From JBEGTT01 sp041179245 (lineage in GTDB: Bacteria; Pseudomonadota; Gammaproteobacteria; Burkholderiales; Rhodocyclaceae): a stretch of 9,692 bases of DNA. Every line of letters begins with the position of its first letter. Positions within the stretch are counted from its first letter, which is position 1. Below are positions 1-5,285 of the stretch, piece after piece. A program made the position numbers and the translations under genes. Location of the stretch: assembly GCA_041179245.1 (NCBI GenBank), contig JBEGTT010000250.1, positions 1 to 9,692 on the forward strand, given 5' to 3'. The notes under the pieces were generated by a model that saw nothing but the letters and a program-made list of their open reading frames with translations, was not told where the DNA came from and made no database searches.

Positions 1-39
1 AAAAGTTTGTTTGATCAACCTCATGAAAAGGAAAAAGGT

Positions 40-783
40 ATGACACAACGTGTTGCACTCGTTACGGGCGCTCTGGGCGGTCTGGGAACCGCAATTTGCC
101 AAGAGCTGGCAAAGGCTGGTCACAAGGTTGTTGCTGCTTATCACCCCGAATTTGACAAGCCAACAGAATGGCTTGCTGAACAACAAGCCGCTGGTTTTAA
201 TGATTTCGTATGTGTAGCTGGTGATGTTGCTGATATCGCCTCTTGCGTAGCGATGGTTGCTGAAGCGGAAGCCAAAGTAGGCCCAATCGATATTCTGATC
301 AACAACGCAGGTATCACACGCGACAAGATGTTCGGCAAGATGGAAAAGGATCAGTGGGATGCTGTTATCGGCACTAACCTGACGTCACTGTTCAATATGA
401 CCAAACAAGTTTCAGCCAAAATGGCAGAGCGTGGTTGGGGTCGTGTGATTAACATTTCTTCCGTCAATGGCGTTAAGGGCCAAGCTGGTCAAACGAACTA
501 CTCTGCTGCTAAAGCAGGCGTAATTGGTTTCACCAAAGCACTGGCTGCTGAATTGGCTGCTAAGGGCGTTACCGTTAATGCCATCGCTCCAGGCTATGTC
601 GCTACTAAAATGGTTATGGCAATCAAGCCAGAAGTGCTGGAAACCATCGTGGGTAGCGTGCCAATGAAGCGTCTGGCTAAGCCAGAAGAAATTGGTTACG
701 CCTGCGCGTTCCTGTCCAACGATCTGTCAGGCTTTACCACTGGCGCAACGTTGAACATTAACGGCGGTTTGTACTACCAATAA
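40..783 (+). CDS. phaB: Acetoacetyl-CoA reductase (PhaB/PhbB type short-chain dehydrogenase)
   Basis: A 247-residue short-chain dehydrogenase/reductase. The family reduces acetoacetyl-CoA to (R)-3-hydroxybutyryl-CoA with NADPH in the cytoplasm, the second step of polyhydroxybutyrate synthesis. Visible motifs are the Rossmann loop TGALGGLG (residues 9-16), NNAG (88-91) and the catalytic set Ser140/141, Tyr154, Lys158 in NYSAAK. The ending GATLNINGGLYYQ is typical of PhaB rather than FabG, and the length matches the usual ~246. The ATG at 40 was chosen because a purine-rich ribosome site (AAGGAAAAAGG) lies just upstream; the open frame runs back to a TTG at 7, but that extension is not family-like. 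A strong terminator follows the stop. FabG (3-oxoacyl-ACP reductase) is the main alternative. Whether phaA or phaC lies upstream cannot be seen. Confidence 0.93.
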   Translation: MTQRVALVTGALGGLGTAICQELAKAGHKVVAAYHPEFDKPTEWLAEQQAAGFNDFVCVAGDVADIASCVAMVAEAEAKVGPIDILINNAGITRDKMFGKMEKDQWDAVIGTNLTSLFNMTKQVSAKMAERGWGRVINISSVNGVKGQAGQTNYSAAKAGVIGFTKALAAELAAKGVTVNAIAPGYVATKMVMAIKPEVLETIVGSVPMKRLAKPEEIGYACAFLSNDLSGFTTGATLNINGGLYYQ

Positions 784-828
784 TTTGGTGATTATTTATG
801 TGCTGTTATACGGCGCGTTAATCCAGAA

Positions 829-853
829 AAAAGCCCAGTAAATCTGGGCTTTT
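829..853. terminator. Symmetrical intrinsic terminator after phaB
   Basis: A perfect 10-bp inverted repeat, AAAAGCCCAG / CTGGGCTTTT, with a 5-nt loop TAAAT. It has a U-run on both strands, so it can stop transcription in either direction. It ends phaB. Before the ISL3 insertion it would also have lain a few bases past the stop codon of the convergent sigma-54 activator gene. Confidence 0.9.
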
Positions 854-859
854 ATATTT

Positions 860-867
860 GAAATAAT
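860..867. repeat. 8-bp target-site duplication, left copy
   Basis: GAAATAAT abuts the left terminal repeat at 868 and is repeated exactly at 4087-4094 next to the right terminal repeat. ISL3-family elements typically duplicate 8 bp of target. Confidence 0.93.
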
Positions 868-891
868 GGGTATCCGTAATACGTGGTTGAT
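868..891 (+). repeat. Left terminal inverted repeat (IRL)
   Basis: A 24-bp end starting GGGTATCCGTAATACG and finishing GTGGTTGAT. Compared with the right end, only positions 12, 14 and 15 differ. Confidence 0.93.
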
Positions 892-1002
892 AACATGATT
901 TCGAAGTGGTGATGCACACAAGTCCTAAATCGTAATCAGTGGTTGATTTTCTAAAAACGCCACTTCTTGCATCACAGTCCTAATCCGCATTATGCGGTTG
1001 AT
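871..1002 (+). repeat. Three IRL-like direct repeats, 55-56 bp apart
   Basis: A motif of the form ATCCGTAATACGTGGTTGAT, whose first copy is part of IRL, recurs at 927-947 (AATCGTAATCAGTGGTTGAT) and 982-1002 (ATCCGCATTATGCGGTTGAT). The GGTTGAT cores start at 885, 941 and 996. Copies 2 and 3 are also preceded by GTCCTAA. Inverted 8-mers GTGATGCA (909-916) and TGCATCAC (968-975) sit between copies. These could be extra transposase-binding sites at the left end. A role for the passenger protein is not excluded. Confidence 0.65.
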
Positions 1003-1016
1003 TCTGCGTGCCAATA

Positions 1017-1034
1017 AAACCGTACGAACGATAT
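1017..1034. promoter_or_regulatory. Candidate operator A upstream of the passenger gene promoter
   Basis: Contains CGTACGAACG (1021-1030), identical to the centre of the palindrome at 1917-1934. It lies immediately upstream of the -35 box at 1034-1039. It is an imperfect relative of the strong palindrome at 1064-1081. Confidence 0.4.
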
Positions 1035-1062
1035 TGAAAATGCTGATAAGATAATCTAAACT
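1034..1062 (+). promoter_or_regulatory. Sigma-70-type promoter of the passenger gene
   Basis: TTGAAA (1034-1039) and TAAACT (1057-1062) are 17 bp apart, about 30 bp upstream of the start codon. The -35 matches consensus at 5 of 6 bases and the -10 at 4 of 6. The promoter is bracketed by related palindromic sites, which suggests repression. Confidence 0.5.
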
Positions 1063-1084
1063 TATTTCGTTCGCACGAAATAAG
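1061..1084. promoter_or_regulatory. Palindromic operator B overlapping the -10/start region
   Basis: Perfect 10-bp arms CTTATTTCGT and ACGAAATAAG are separated by TCGC. The site spans the end of the -10 box, the likely transcription start and the first bases of the ribosome site (AGGAAAG, 1083-1089). A protein bound here should block transcription. The inner 18 bp ATTTCGTTCGCACGAAAT recur with two changes at 1917-1934. Confidence 0.6.
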
Positions 1085-1092
1085 GAAAGTCC

Positions 1093-1938
1093 ATGTCAAA
1101 CCAGGAGCAACCAAAACGAGGTCAGGGCCGCCCGGGCACCTACGCCAGCGCAGCCGCCCGGGCTCGGGCATGGCGGCAACGACAAAAGGATCTGATCGCC
1201 CAAGCTCAGCAACCGGCTAAGCCGGTTGTTATCGAAAAGATTGTAGAAAAAGTAGTCGACCGCATCATCGAGAAGCCAGCGCTACCCCAGAAAGCGCGTG
1301 GCAAAAGCCCTATCTCGCCAGATGCCAGCAAGCTGATCCCGCTTCTCCATCAGAAATTTGGTGCTTATGGTGGTGAAGATAGCGCCAAACGCCTGCGCGC
1401 CAATGCTGCGCGTGCGGCCAGCACGGCACGTGACATCTTGGGTATGTTTGCCACCTATGAACCAGTTCCGGAAGCTGAGAAAACATTTCTTGAACAGGCG
1501 GCACGCTTTTTTGATGGCCTGAATGCAGGTTTTGAAGTTGCCCAGCGCAGCGCAAAAAAGGCAAAAGCCAAGGCTGATGCAGAATTTTTTGCGAAACGTG
1601 AAGCCAAGATCGCTGAGGTTATCCGGTTGACGTTCGGCGAAACGCTTGATCTGGCACAAGTCAGGGCAATGGCCGAAGCGATGAAGGCCTATGCCAGGCG
1701 GGAATCGAACGCAATTGAAGCCAAGCGAAGAGGCGTCGACCGTGCGTATTTCTTCATTTCCCGCGAATACGAGCTACGTGCAGCATTAAAAAACAACGAC
1801 GCTCAGAAAATCGCCCGTGAGGTTGCCGAAGTCCGATTAGAAGCTGGTGAGCATGGCCGCAACTGGAAGGATCAGGAGGAAACCTGTTACAGCGCCGGCT
1901 GGGCGGATTTTATTAAATTTCGTACGAACGAAATGTGA
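1093..1938 (+). CDS. Unrecognised basic, helical passenger protein, possibly an autoregulatory DNA-binding protein
   Basis: A 281-residue protein of no family I can name. The N-terminus is strongly basic, with an AT-hook-like GRP (QGRPGTYAS) and an arginine-rich helix (RARAWRQRQK, about residues 23-32). A heptad-like linker EKIVEKVVDRIIEKP (about 48-62) follows, then a long Ala/Lys/Arg/Glu-rich, probably helical region. There is no signal peptide or membrane segment, so it should be cytoplasmic. The start is set by AGGAAAG at 1083-1089, 4 nt upstream. Palindrome B overlaps the promoter, and a second copy lies in the last codons (encoding KFRTNEM). By analogy with plasmid KfrA-type proteins (basic N-terminal DNA-binding part, long coiled coil, autorepression) it could be an autorepressor, but I see no clear KfrA similarity. 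It has no disruptions, unlike the transposase in the same element. Confidence 0.75.
   Translation: MSNQEQPKRGQGRPGTYASAAARARAWRQRQKDLIAQAQQPAKPVVIEKIVEKVVDRIIEKPALPQKARGKSPISPDASKLIPLLHQKFGAYGGEDSAKRLRANAARAASTARDILGMFATYEPVPEAEKTFLEQAARFFDGLNAGFEVAQRSAKKAKAKADAEFFAKREAKIAEVIRLTFGETLDLAQVRAMAEAMKAYARRESNAIEAKRRGVDRAYFFISREYELRAALKNNDAQKIAREVAEVRLEAGEHGRNWKDQEETCYSAGWADFIKFRTNEM
1917..1934. promoter_or_regulatory. Operator-like palindrome C inside the 3' end of the passenger gene
   Basis: ATTTCGTACGAACGAAAT has 7-bp arms ATTTCGT/ACGAAAT and centre ACGA. It differs from site B (1064-1081) at only two central bases and ends one base before the TGA at 1936. The sites therefore bracket the gene. 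Confidence 0.55.
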
Positions 1939-2012
1939 AGCCGCACGACCTCACTCCATCAGCGCCCTCAAACCATCGCAGAATTGTTGAGTTTTGCGCA
2001 TAGGTAGGCAAG

Positions 2013-2324
2013 TTAAGCCACAAGCTCCCGCAAAACATCTGGGTACAGTTCTGCAACCCTCAGTAATGTTTTTGCTGCGCCAGAGGGTTGTCTGCGTCCC
2101 TGCTCCCACTCTTGGAGTGTTCTAACAGAAACGCCCATTAGTTCAGCAAATTGCACTTGCGAAAGTCCAGATGCCTTACGGGCAGCGATTAGAGGGGAAT
2201 ACACCACCTTACCCATGCCCGCCTTCATTTCTCGAACAGCCTGGAGCAGCTCGTCGCCTAAATTGCGCCCATCCTCAAACTGGGACAACTCATCATCGTT
2301 TAGTGGCTCAGTCAGTATTGGCAT
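2013..2324 (-). CDS. higA: HigA-type antitoxin, XRE family helix-turn-helix protein
   Basis: A 103-residue antitoxin. The C-terminal half is a clear Cro/C1-type helix-turn-helix (about 48-90): ARKASGLSQVQFAELMGVS, then RTLQEWEQGRRQPSG. The family neutralises a HigB/RelE ribosome-dependent mRNA interferase by direct binding, and represses its own operon through the HTH. The start at 2324 is supported by AAGGAG (2332-2338 on the opposite strand). Its first 17 nt overlap the 3' end of the toxin gene, so the two are translationally coupled. Toxin-first order is typical of higBA. Length and layout resemble HigA-2 of Vibrio. It lies inside the ISL3 element. Confidence 0.88.
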   Translation of the reverse strand: MPILTEPLNDDELSQFEDGRNLGDELLQAVREMKAGMGKVVYSPLIAARKASGLSQVQFAELMGVSVRTLQEWEQGRRQPSGAAKTLLRVAELYPDVLRELVA

Positions 2325-2619
2325 TTTTTATCTCCTTGAGTTGTTGGGCTGTCAGGTTTTCTGTTTTGGATTTGGCGTACATCGTCAAAAGCACCAGTTC
2401 GCCAGCCTCATTAATGGCGAAATAAATCACCCGTACCCCACCCGACTTACCGCTTCCGGCACGTCCCCAGCGAACCTTACGCAAACCGCCAGAACCGGGG
2501 ATAACATCCCCAGCCTCGGGATGCTTAGCCAAGTATGACGCAAATTCACCACGCTCATCCTCGCGCCAATAATGCGGCCAGAGCTTAGAAAAAGTCGGAG
2601 TTTCAATAATCGTGTGCAT
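2308..2619 (-). CDS. higB: HigB-2/RelE-like toxin (mRNA interferase)
   Basis: A 103-residue protein of the RelE/HigB-2 type. The fold is suggested by the core GLRKVRWGRAGSGKSGGVRV followed by IYFAINEAGELVLLTMYAKS and a C-terminal KEIKNAN. Family members cleave mRNA on the ribosome and arrest growth until bound by the antitoxin encoded just downstream. The ATG at 2619 follows a consensus -10 box with a very short leader and no good Shine-Dalgarno, so toxin translation may be weak. The gene overlaps higA by 17 nt. The frame is intact. No activity can be read from sequence alone. Confidence 0.87.
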   Translation of the reverse strand: MHTIIETPTFSKLWPHYWREDERGEFASYLAKHPEAGDVIPGSGGLRKVRWGRAGSGKSGGVRVIYFAINEAGELVLLTMYAKSKTENLTAQQLKEIKNANTD

Positions 2620-2624
2620 TCTTC

Positions 2625-2652
2625 ATTATACGTCTTTGCCGTATGTGATCAA
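2625..2652 (-). promoter_or_regulatory. higBA promoter with overlapping operator
   Basis: On the minus strand, TTGATC (2652-2647) and TATAAT (2630-2625, perfect consensus) are 16 bp apart, just upstream of the toxin start. A hyphenated palindrome ATACG-N7-CGTAT (2628-2644) overlaps the -10 box and is a reasonable site for HigA autorepression. Confidence 0.6.
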
Positions 2653-2658
2653 TAATTA

Positions 2659-2676
2659 CTTGCGGTCGATCGCAAG
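2659..2676. repeat. Perfect inverted repeat between higBA and the transposase
   Basis: CTTGCG-GTCGAT-CGCAAG, an exact 6-bp-arm palindrome in the divergent region upstream of both higB and the transposase. It has no U-tract, so it is unlikely to be a terminator. It could be a second operator. Function unknown. Confidence 0.4.
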
Positions 2677-2812
2677 ATTCTGCCAATTTCCCTTTCTTGC
2701 AGACGATTTCGGAGGTTGATGCTTGATGTAATTTTGCGGGTATCAGGCAGGACAATTCAGCCTCACCGTCCTTTTTGCGTAGAATCGCCGGCTTTGTTTT
2801 TGGGTGTAGATC

Positions 2813-4056
2813 ATGCCGGCGAACTTCTTGAATCTCCCTGACTACGTGGTGGTTTCAATGGATCAGGATGAACACGATTACCACATCAAGGCGGATGTGA
2901 TTCCCGGTACCGAGTCTTGCCAGCACTGCGGGGCTTATTCGGTCGTTGGCTTTGGCCGGCGTGAGCAAATGATTCGCGATCTGCCGATGCACGGCAAACG
3001 GGTGGGCATCTACGTTAATACCTGGCGCATCAGTGCAAGACCTGCTCTAAAACCTTCTCTGAAGTTCTGCCGGATGTTGATGAGAAGCGGCTAATGACGT
3101 GCCGGCTGGTTAATTGGATGGGGCAGCAATCCATCAAGCGACCTTTGCCGGTATTGCTGAGGAAATCGGCTGTTCAGAAGGGACCGTAAGGCAGGTATTT
3201 GGTGACTTCGTAGAGAGCTTGGAAGCCAAACATAAGTTTGAAATACCTGTTCGCATGGGGATTGATGAGATTCACCTGATCAAACCCCGTGGTGTCATTA
3301 CCAATGTTCTGAATAACACACTGGTTGAACTGTTACCGGACAGGAACAAAGCAACCATCATCGGTTACCTTGCCGCCATGAAGGATACGGACAAGATTGA
3401 ATCGGTCTCAATGGATATGTGGGCACCGTACCGGGATGCCTGTAAGCTGATCCTTCCTGATGCGGTGATTGTGGTGGACAAATCAAGACTTTCTGTTGCT
3501 TGATGGCTGGCGGAAGAACTACCCGTTATTGAATGAGGCGTACCACCTCAAGGAATCCTTCTACGGCATCTACGACGCACCTGACAGGGAAGAAGCCATC
3601 AGTCGCTACGAGGTTTGGCGAAAGAGTATCCCGCCTGAGGTGTTCGCGGATTACTCCGATTTGGTCAGGGCCTTTGAGAACTGGATGCCTCAGATTCTCA
3701 ATTACTTCAGTCATCCAGTGATGAACGCCTACACCGAGAGTTTGAACAGCCTGATTCGAGTCATGAATCGGGTTGGGCGGGGATACAGCTTTGAGGCTCT
3801 ACGGGCCAAGATGTTGTTCTCTGAAGGTGTCCACAAACACAAGTTGCCCAAACCGAAGTTTGTACGCAAACCGATGGATGCACCGAAACCACCAAGAGAG
3901 AAACGAAGCGACACAATGATGGATTTCTGCATCGGTTATGTCAGCGCCCCTGTAGGTTACGAAAACACGAAATCAACAATCGAACCCGAGCGCAAGAAGA
4001 GCTACGGAGCCGACTTATCAACACTAGCCGCTCTGATCGAGAGAGGTGACTTCTAA
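2813..4056 (+). pseudogene. tnpA: ISL3-family transposase, disrupted by two frameshifts and an internal deletion
   Basis: A DDE transposase that would move the element. The ATG at 2813 opens MPANFLNLPDYVVVSM. The N-terminal zinc-binding part has CQHC (residues 36-39), then CKTC (3034-3045) once one missing base between 3028 and 3031 is allowed for (frame change at WR[Y]QCKTC). A second missing base between 3138 and 3141 (SIKR|TFAGIAEEIG) restores the helix-turn-helix IAEEIGCSEGTVRQVF. All three catalytic codons remain: Asp 3264-3266 (GIDEIH), Asp 3477-3479 (VVDK) and Glu 3736-3738 (YTESLN). Straight after VVDK the frame changes again at about 3483 and jumps to QDFLLLDGWRKNYP. The FHVVRMAN stretch and the helices that follow it in the family are missing, perhaps about 40 codons. 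It should be non-functional. Confidence 0.92.
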
Positions 4057-4062
4057 ACCCAA

Positions 4063-4086
4063 ATCAACCACAAAATACGGATACCC
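4063..4086 (-). repeat. Right terminal inverted repeat (IRR)
   Basis: The reverse complement starts GGGTATCCGTATTTTG and ends GTGGTTGAT, matching IRL at 21 of 24 positions. It lies just past the transposase stop codon (4054-4056). Confidence 0.93.
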
Positions 4087-4094
4087 GAAATAAT
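4087..4094. repeat. 8-bp target-site duplication, right copy
   Basis: GAAATAAT, identical to 860-867. It ends 8 nt from the stop codon (4103-4105) of the minus-strand sigma-54 activator gene, which places the insertion point. Confidence 0.93.
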
Positions 4095-4102
4095 TTTAGA
4101 GC

Positions 4103-5155
4103 TTAATTTAATAACCCAAACTTTTTAAGTTGGGCACGCAGGATATTTCTTGAAACACCAAGTCGCTTTGATGTTCTTACTTGATTTTTTGATGAATGAA
4201 TAAAAGCAGCGGTCACCAGTGTTTTCTCAACAGTTCCAAAAATATCCTCAATATCGCTATTCAATAAATGATGAAGTGCCGTATTAAGAGCTGATACAGG
4301 ATCGCTAGGCACAGCATCGGCGCTTTCGGCGAGTGGTCTTTCGTGGCTAATCGAACTGAAACGAAGATCATCAACCGATATTTGATCATTTTGGCAAACG
4401 ATCAGGGCATAGTGGATAACGTTTTCAAGTTCTCGGATATTTCCAGGCCATTCATAATTTTTCAGTGCATTGAGGGCTTCTGGGGAAATTTTGGCAATAA
4501 CTTGCCCCAGTTTTTTACAGTAAAGGTTAATGAAATAATTGACTAAATGTTCAATATCACCTGGCCTGCTTTTTAAACCTGGCAGGGAAATCGGGGCCAC
4601 ATTTAGGCGATAAAACAGATCTCTTCTGAAATGCCCAGAATGCACGGCTTTCTCTAAATCAACGTTGGTGGCTGCGATGAGCCGTACATCCACATTGACC
4701 GGCTTTCTGGAGCCAAGTCGGACAACCTGGCGCTCCTGCAACACGCGGAGCAGTTTGACTTGCAGGTTCAGCGGCATGTCGCCTATTTCATCGAGAAATA
4801 ATGTGCCCCCATTGGCTGCTTCAAACCAGCCTTCACGCTCTTGTTTGGCACCAGTAAAAGCACCAGACTCATGCCCAAATAGTTCTGCCTCAATAAAGTT
4901 TTCATTAAATGCGCCACAGTTAATGGCCACAAATGGGCCTTTTCGGCCACTGAGTTCATGCACGTGACGCGCCACCAGTTCTTTGCCTGTCCCTGTTTCC
5001 CCAATGATTAGGACTGATGCGTTGCTCGGGGCAATCAGCTCTATTTGGGTAAGTATTTTTGTTGAAATGGGGTCATTAAAGACAAGCGCTTTGGCTCTGA
5101 CCGTTGGCGCAGGGCTTGAAATAACAGGAAGGGTGAGGAGTTTTGCTGTGTTCAT
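4103..5155 (-). CDS. sfnR: Sigma-54-dependent transcriptional activator, SfnR-like, without receiver domain
   Basis: A 350-residue bacterial enhancer-binding protein made almost only of an AAA+ domain and a C-terminal DNA-binding helix-turn-helix. Visible are Walker A GETGTGKE (52-59), the sigma-54-contacting loop GAFTGA (98-103), Walker B TLFLDE (118-123), the arginine-finger region HFRRDLFYRLNV, and WPGNIRELENV near the sensor II region. The terminal HTH is VRTSKRLGVSRNILRAQLKK. The short N-terminus has no receiver, GAF or PAS domain, as in SfnR, which drives dimethyl sulfone/organosulfur genes under sulfate limitation in pseudomonads. Such proteins tend to be controlled by their level rather than by a ligand domain. 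The adjacent sulfate-binding protein gene supports a sulfur role, but the exact regulon is inference. The ribosome site is weak. Its original terminator was probably 829-853, now 3.2 kb away. Confidence 0.85.
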   Translation of the reverse strand: MNTAKLLTLPVISSPAPTVRAKALVFNDPISTKILTQIELIAPSNASVLIIGETGTGKELVARHVHELSGRKGPFVAINCGAFNENFIEAELFGHESGAFTGAKQEREGWFEAANGGTLFLDEIGDMPLNLQVKLLRVLQERQVVRLGSRKPVNVDVRLIAATNVDLEKAVHSGHFRRDLFYRLNVAPISLPGLKSRPGDIEHLVNYFINLYCKKLGQVIAKISPEALNALKNYEWPGNIRELENVIHYALIVCQNDQISVDDLRFSSISHERPLAESADAVPSDPVSALNTALHHLLNSDIEDIFGTVEKTLVTAAFIHSSKNQVRTSKRLGVSRNILRAQLKKFGLLN

Positions 5156-5204
5156 GGTCTGCCCGGTTGATTTTTTATTATTTTATTTCGCTTTGTTTTT
5201 TGCT

Positions 5205-5233
5205 GCTATATATTGTTATTATTAGCTAATCAA
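5205..5233 (-). promoter_or_regulatory. Candidate sigma-70-type promoter of the sigma-54 activator gene
   Basis: On the minus strand, TTGATT (5233-5228) and TATAGC (5210-5205) are 17 bp apart, about 50 bp upstream of the start codon and just after the sbp terminator. A perfect palindrome ATTAGCTAAT (5221-5230) overlaps the -35 side. Each box matches consensus at 4 of 6 bases, so this is a modest call. Confidence 0.35.
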
Positions 5234-5241
5234 ATTTGTAA

Positions 5242-5265
5242 AAAAAGCCCCTGCAGGGGCTTTTT
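5242..5265 (-). terminator. Intrinsic terminator after the sulfate-binding protein gene
   Basis: A perfect 10-bp stem AAAAAGCCCC / GGGGCTTTTT with loop TGCA, U-run on the minus strand, 20 nt past the sbp stop codon. It separates sbp from the downstream activator gene, so the activator probably has its own promoter or depends on leak-through. Confidence 0.9.
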
Positions 5266-5285
5266 GTAATGATGCTTAAATATAA

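Larger units (their letters stand above)
868..4086 (+). mobile_element. ISL3-family insertion element with passenger genes (3219 bp)
   Basis: Both ends start GGGTATCCGTA reading inward. The 24-bp terminal repeats match at 21 of 24 positions and share the inner block GTGGTTGAT. The element is flanked by the perfect duplication GAAATAAT. It contains an ISL3-type transposase (disrupted), a toxin-antitoxin pair and an unrecognised basic protein gene. A simple ISL3 element is roughly 1.4-1.5 kb, so more than half of this one is passenger DNA. The arrangement resembles the 'transporter IS' subgroup of ISL3, of which ISPpu12 is a known passenger-carrying member. The element sits between convergent phaB and the sigma-54 activator and breaks no recognised gene. 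With the transposase broken, further movement would need transposase supplied in trans. Confidence 0.93.

Noticed and set aside
7..39. N-terminal extension of the phaB reading frame from a TTG at 7
   Set aside because: The added residues are unlike the family, and a good ribosome site precedes the ATG at 40.
40..783. FabG of fatty acid synthesis
   Set aside because: The C-terminal motif and PhaB-like active-site surroundings fit acetoacetyl-CoA reductase better, though the families are close.
871..1002. A short CRISPR array
   Set aside because: Only three degenerate copies, the first being the terminal repeat itself; the spacers share sequence and no cas genes are near.
1282..1659. Minus-strand frames of up to 125 codons opposite the passenger gene
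   Set aside because: They mirror the Ala/Lys-rich codons of the plus-strand gene; no start signal or domain.
2171..2538. Plus-strand frames opposite higBA
   Set aside because: Antisense shadows of two clearly family-like genes, with no recognisable domains.
3020..3145. Programmed ribosomal frameshifting in the transposase
   Set aside because: No slippery heptamer or A-run at either shift, two separate shifts, and a later internal loss of conserved sequence; decay explains all three.
868..4086. A composite transposon with an IS at each end
   Set aside because: Only one transposase is present, and the two outermost repeats are the single pair of ISL3 ends directly flanked by the target duplication.
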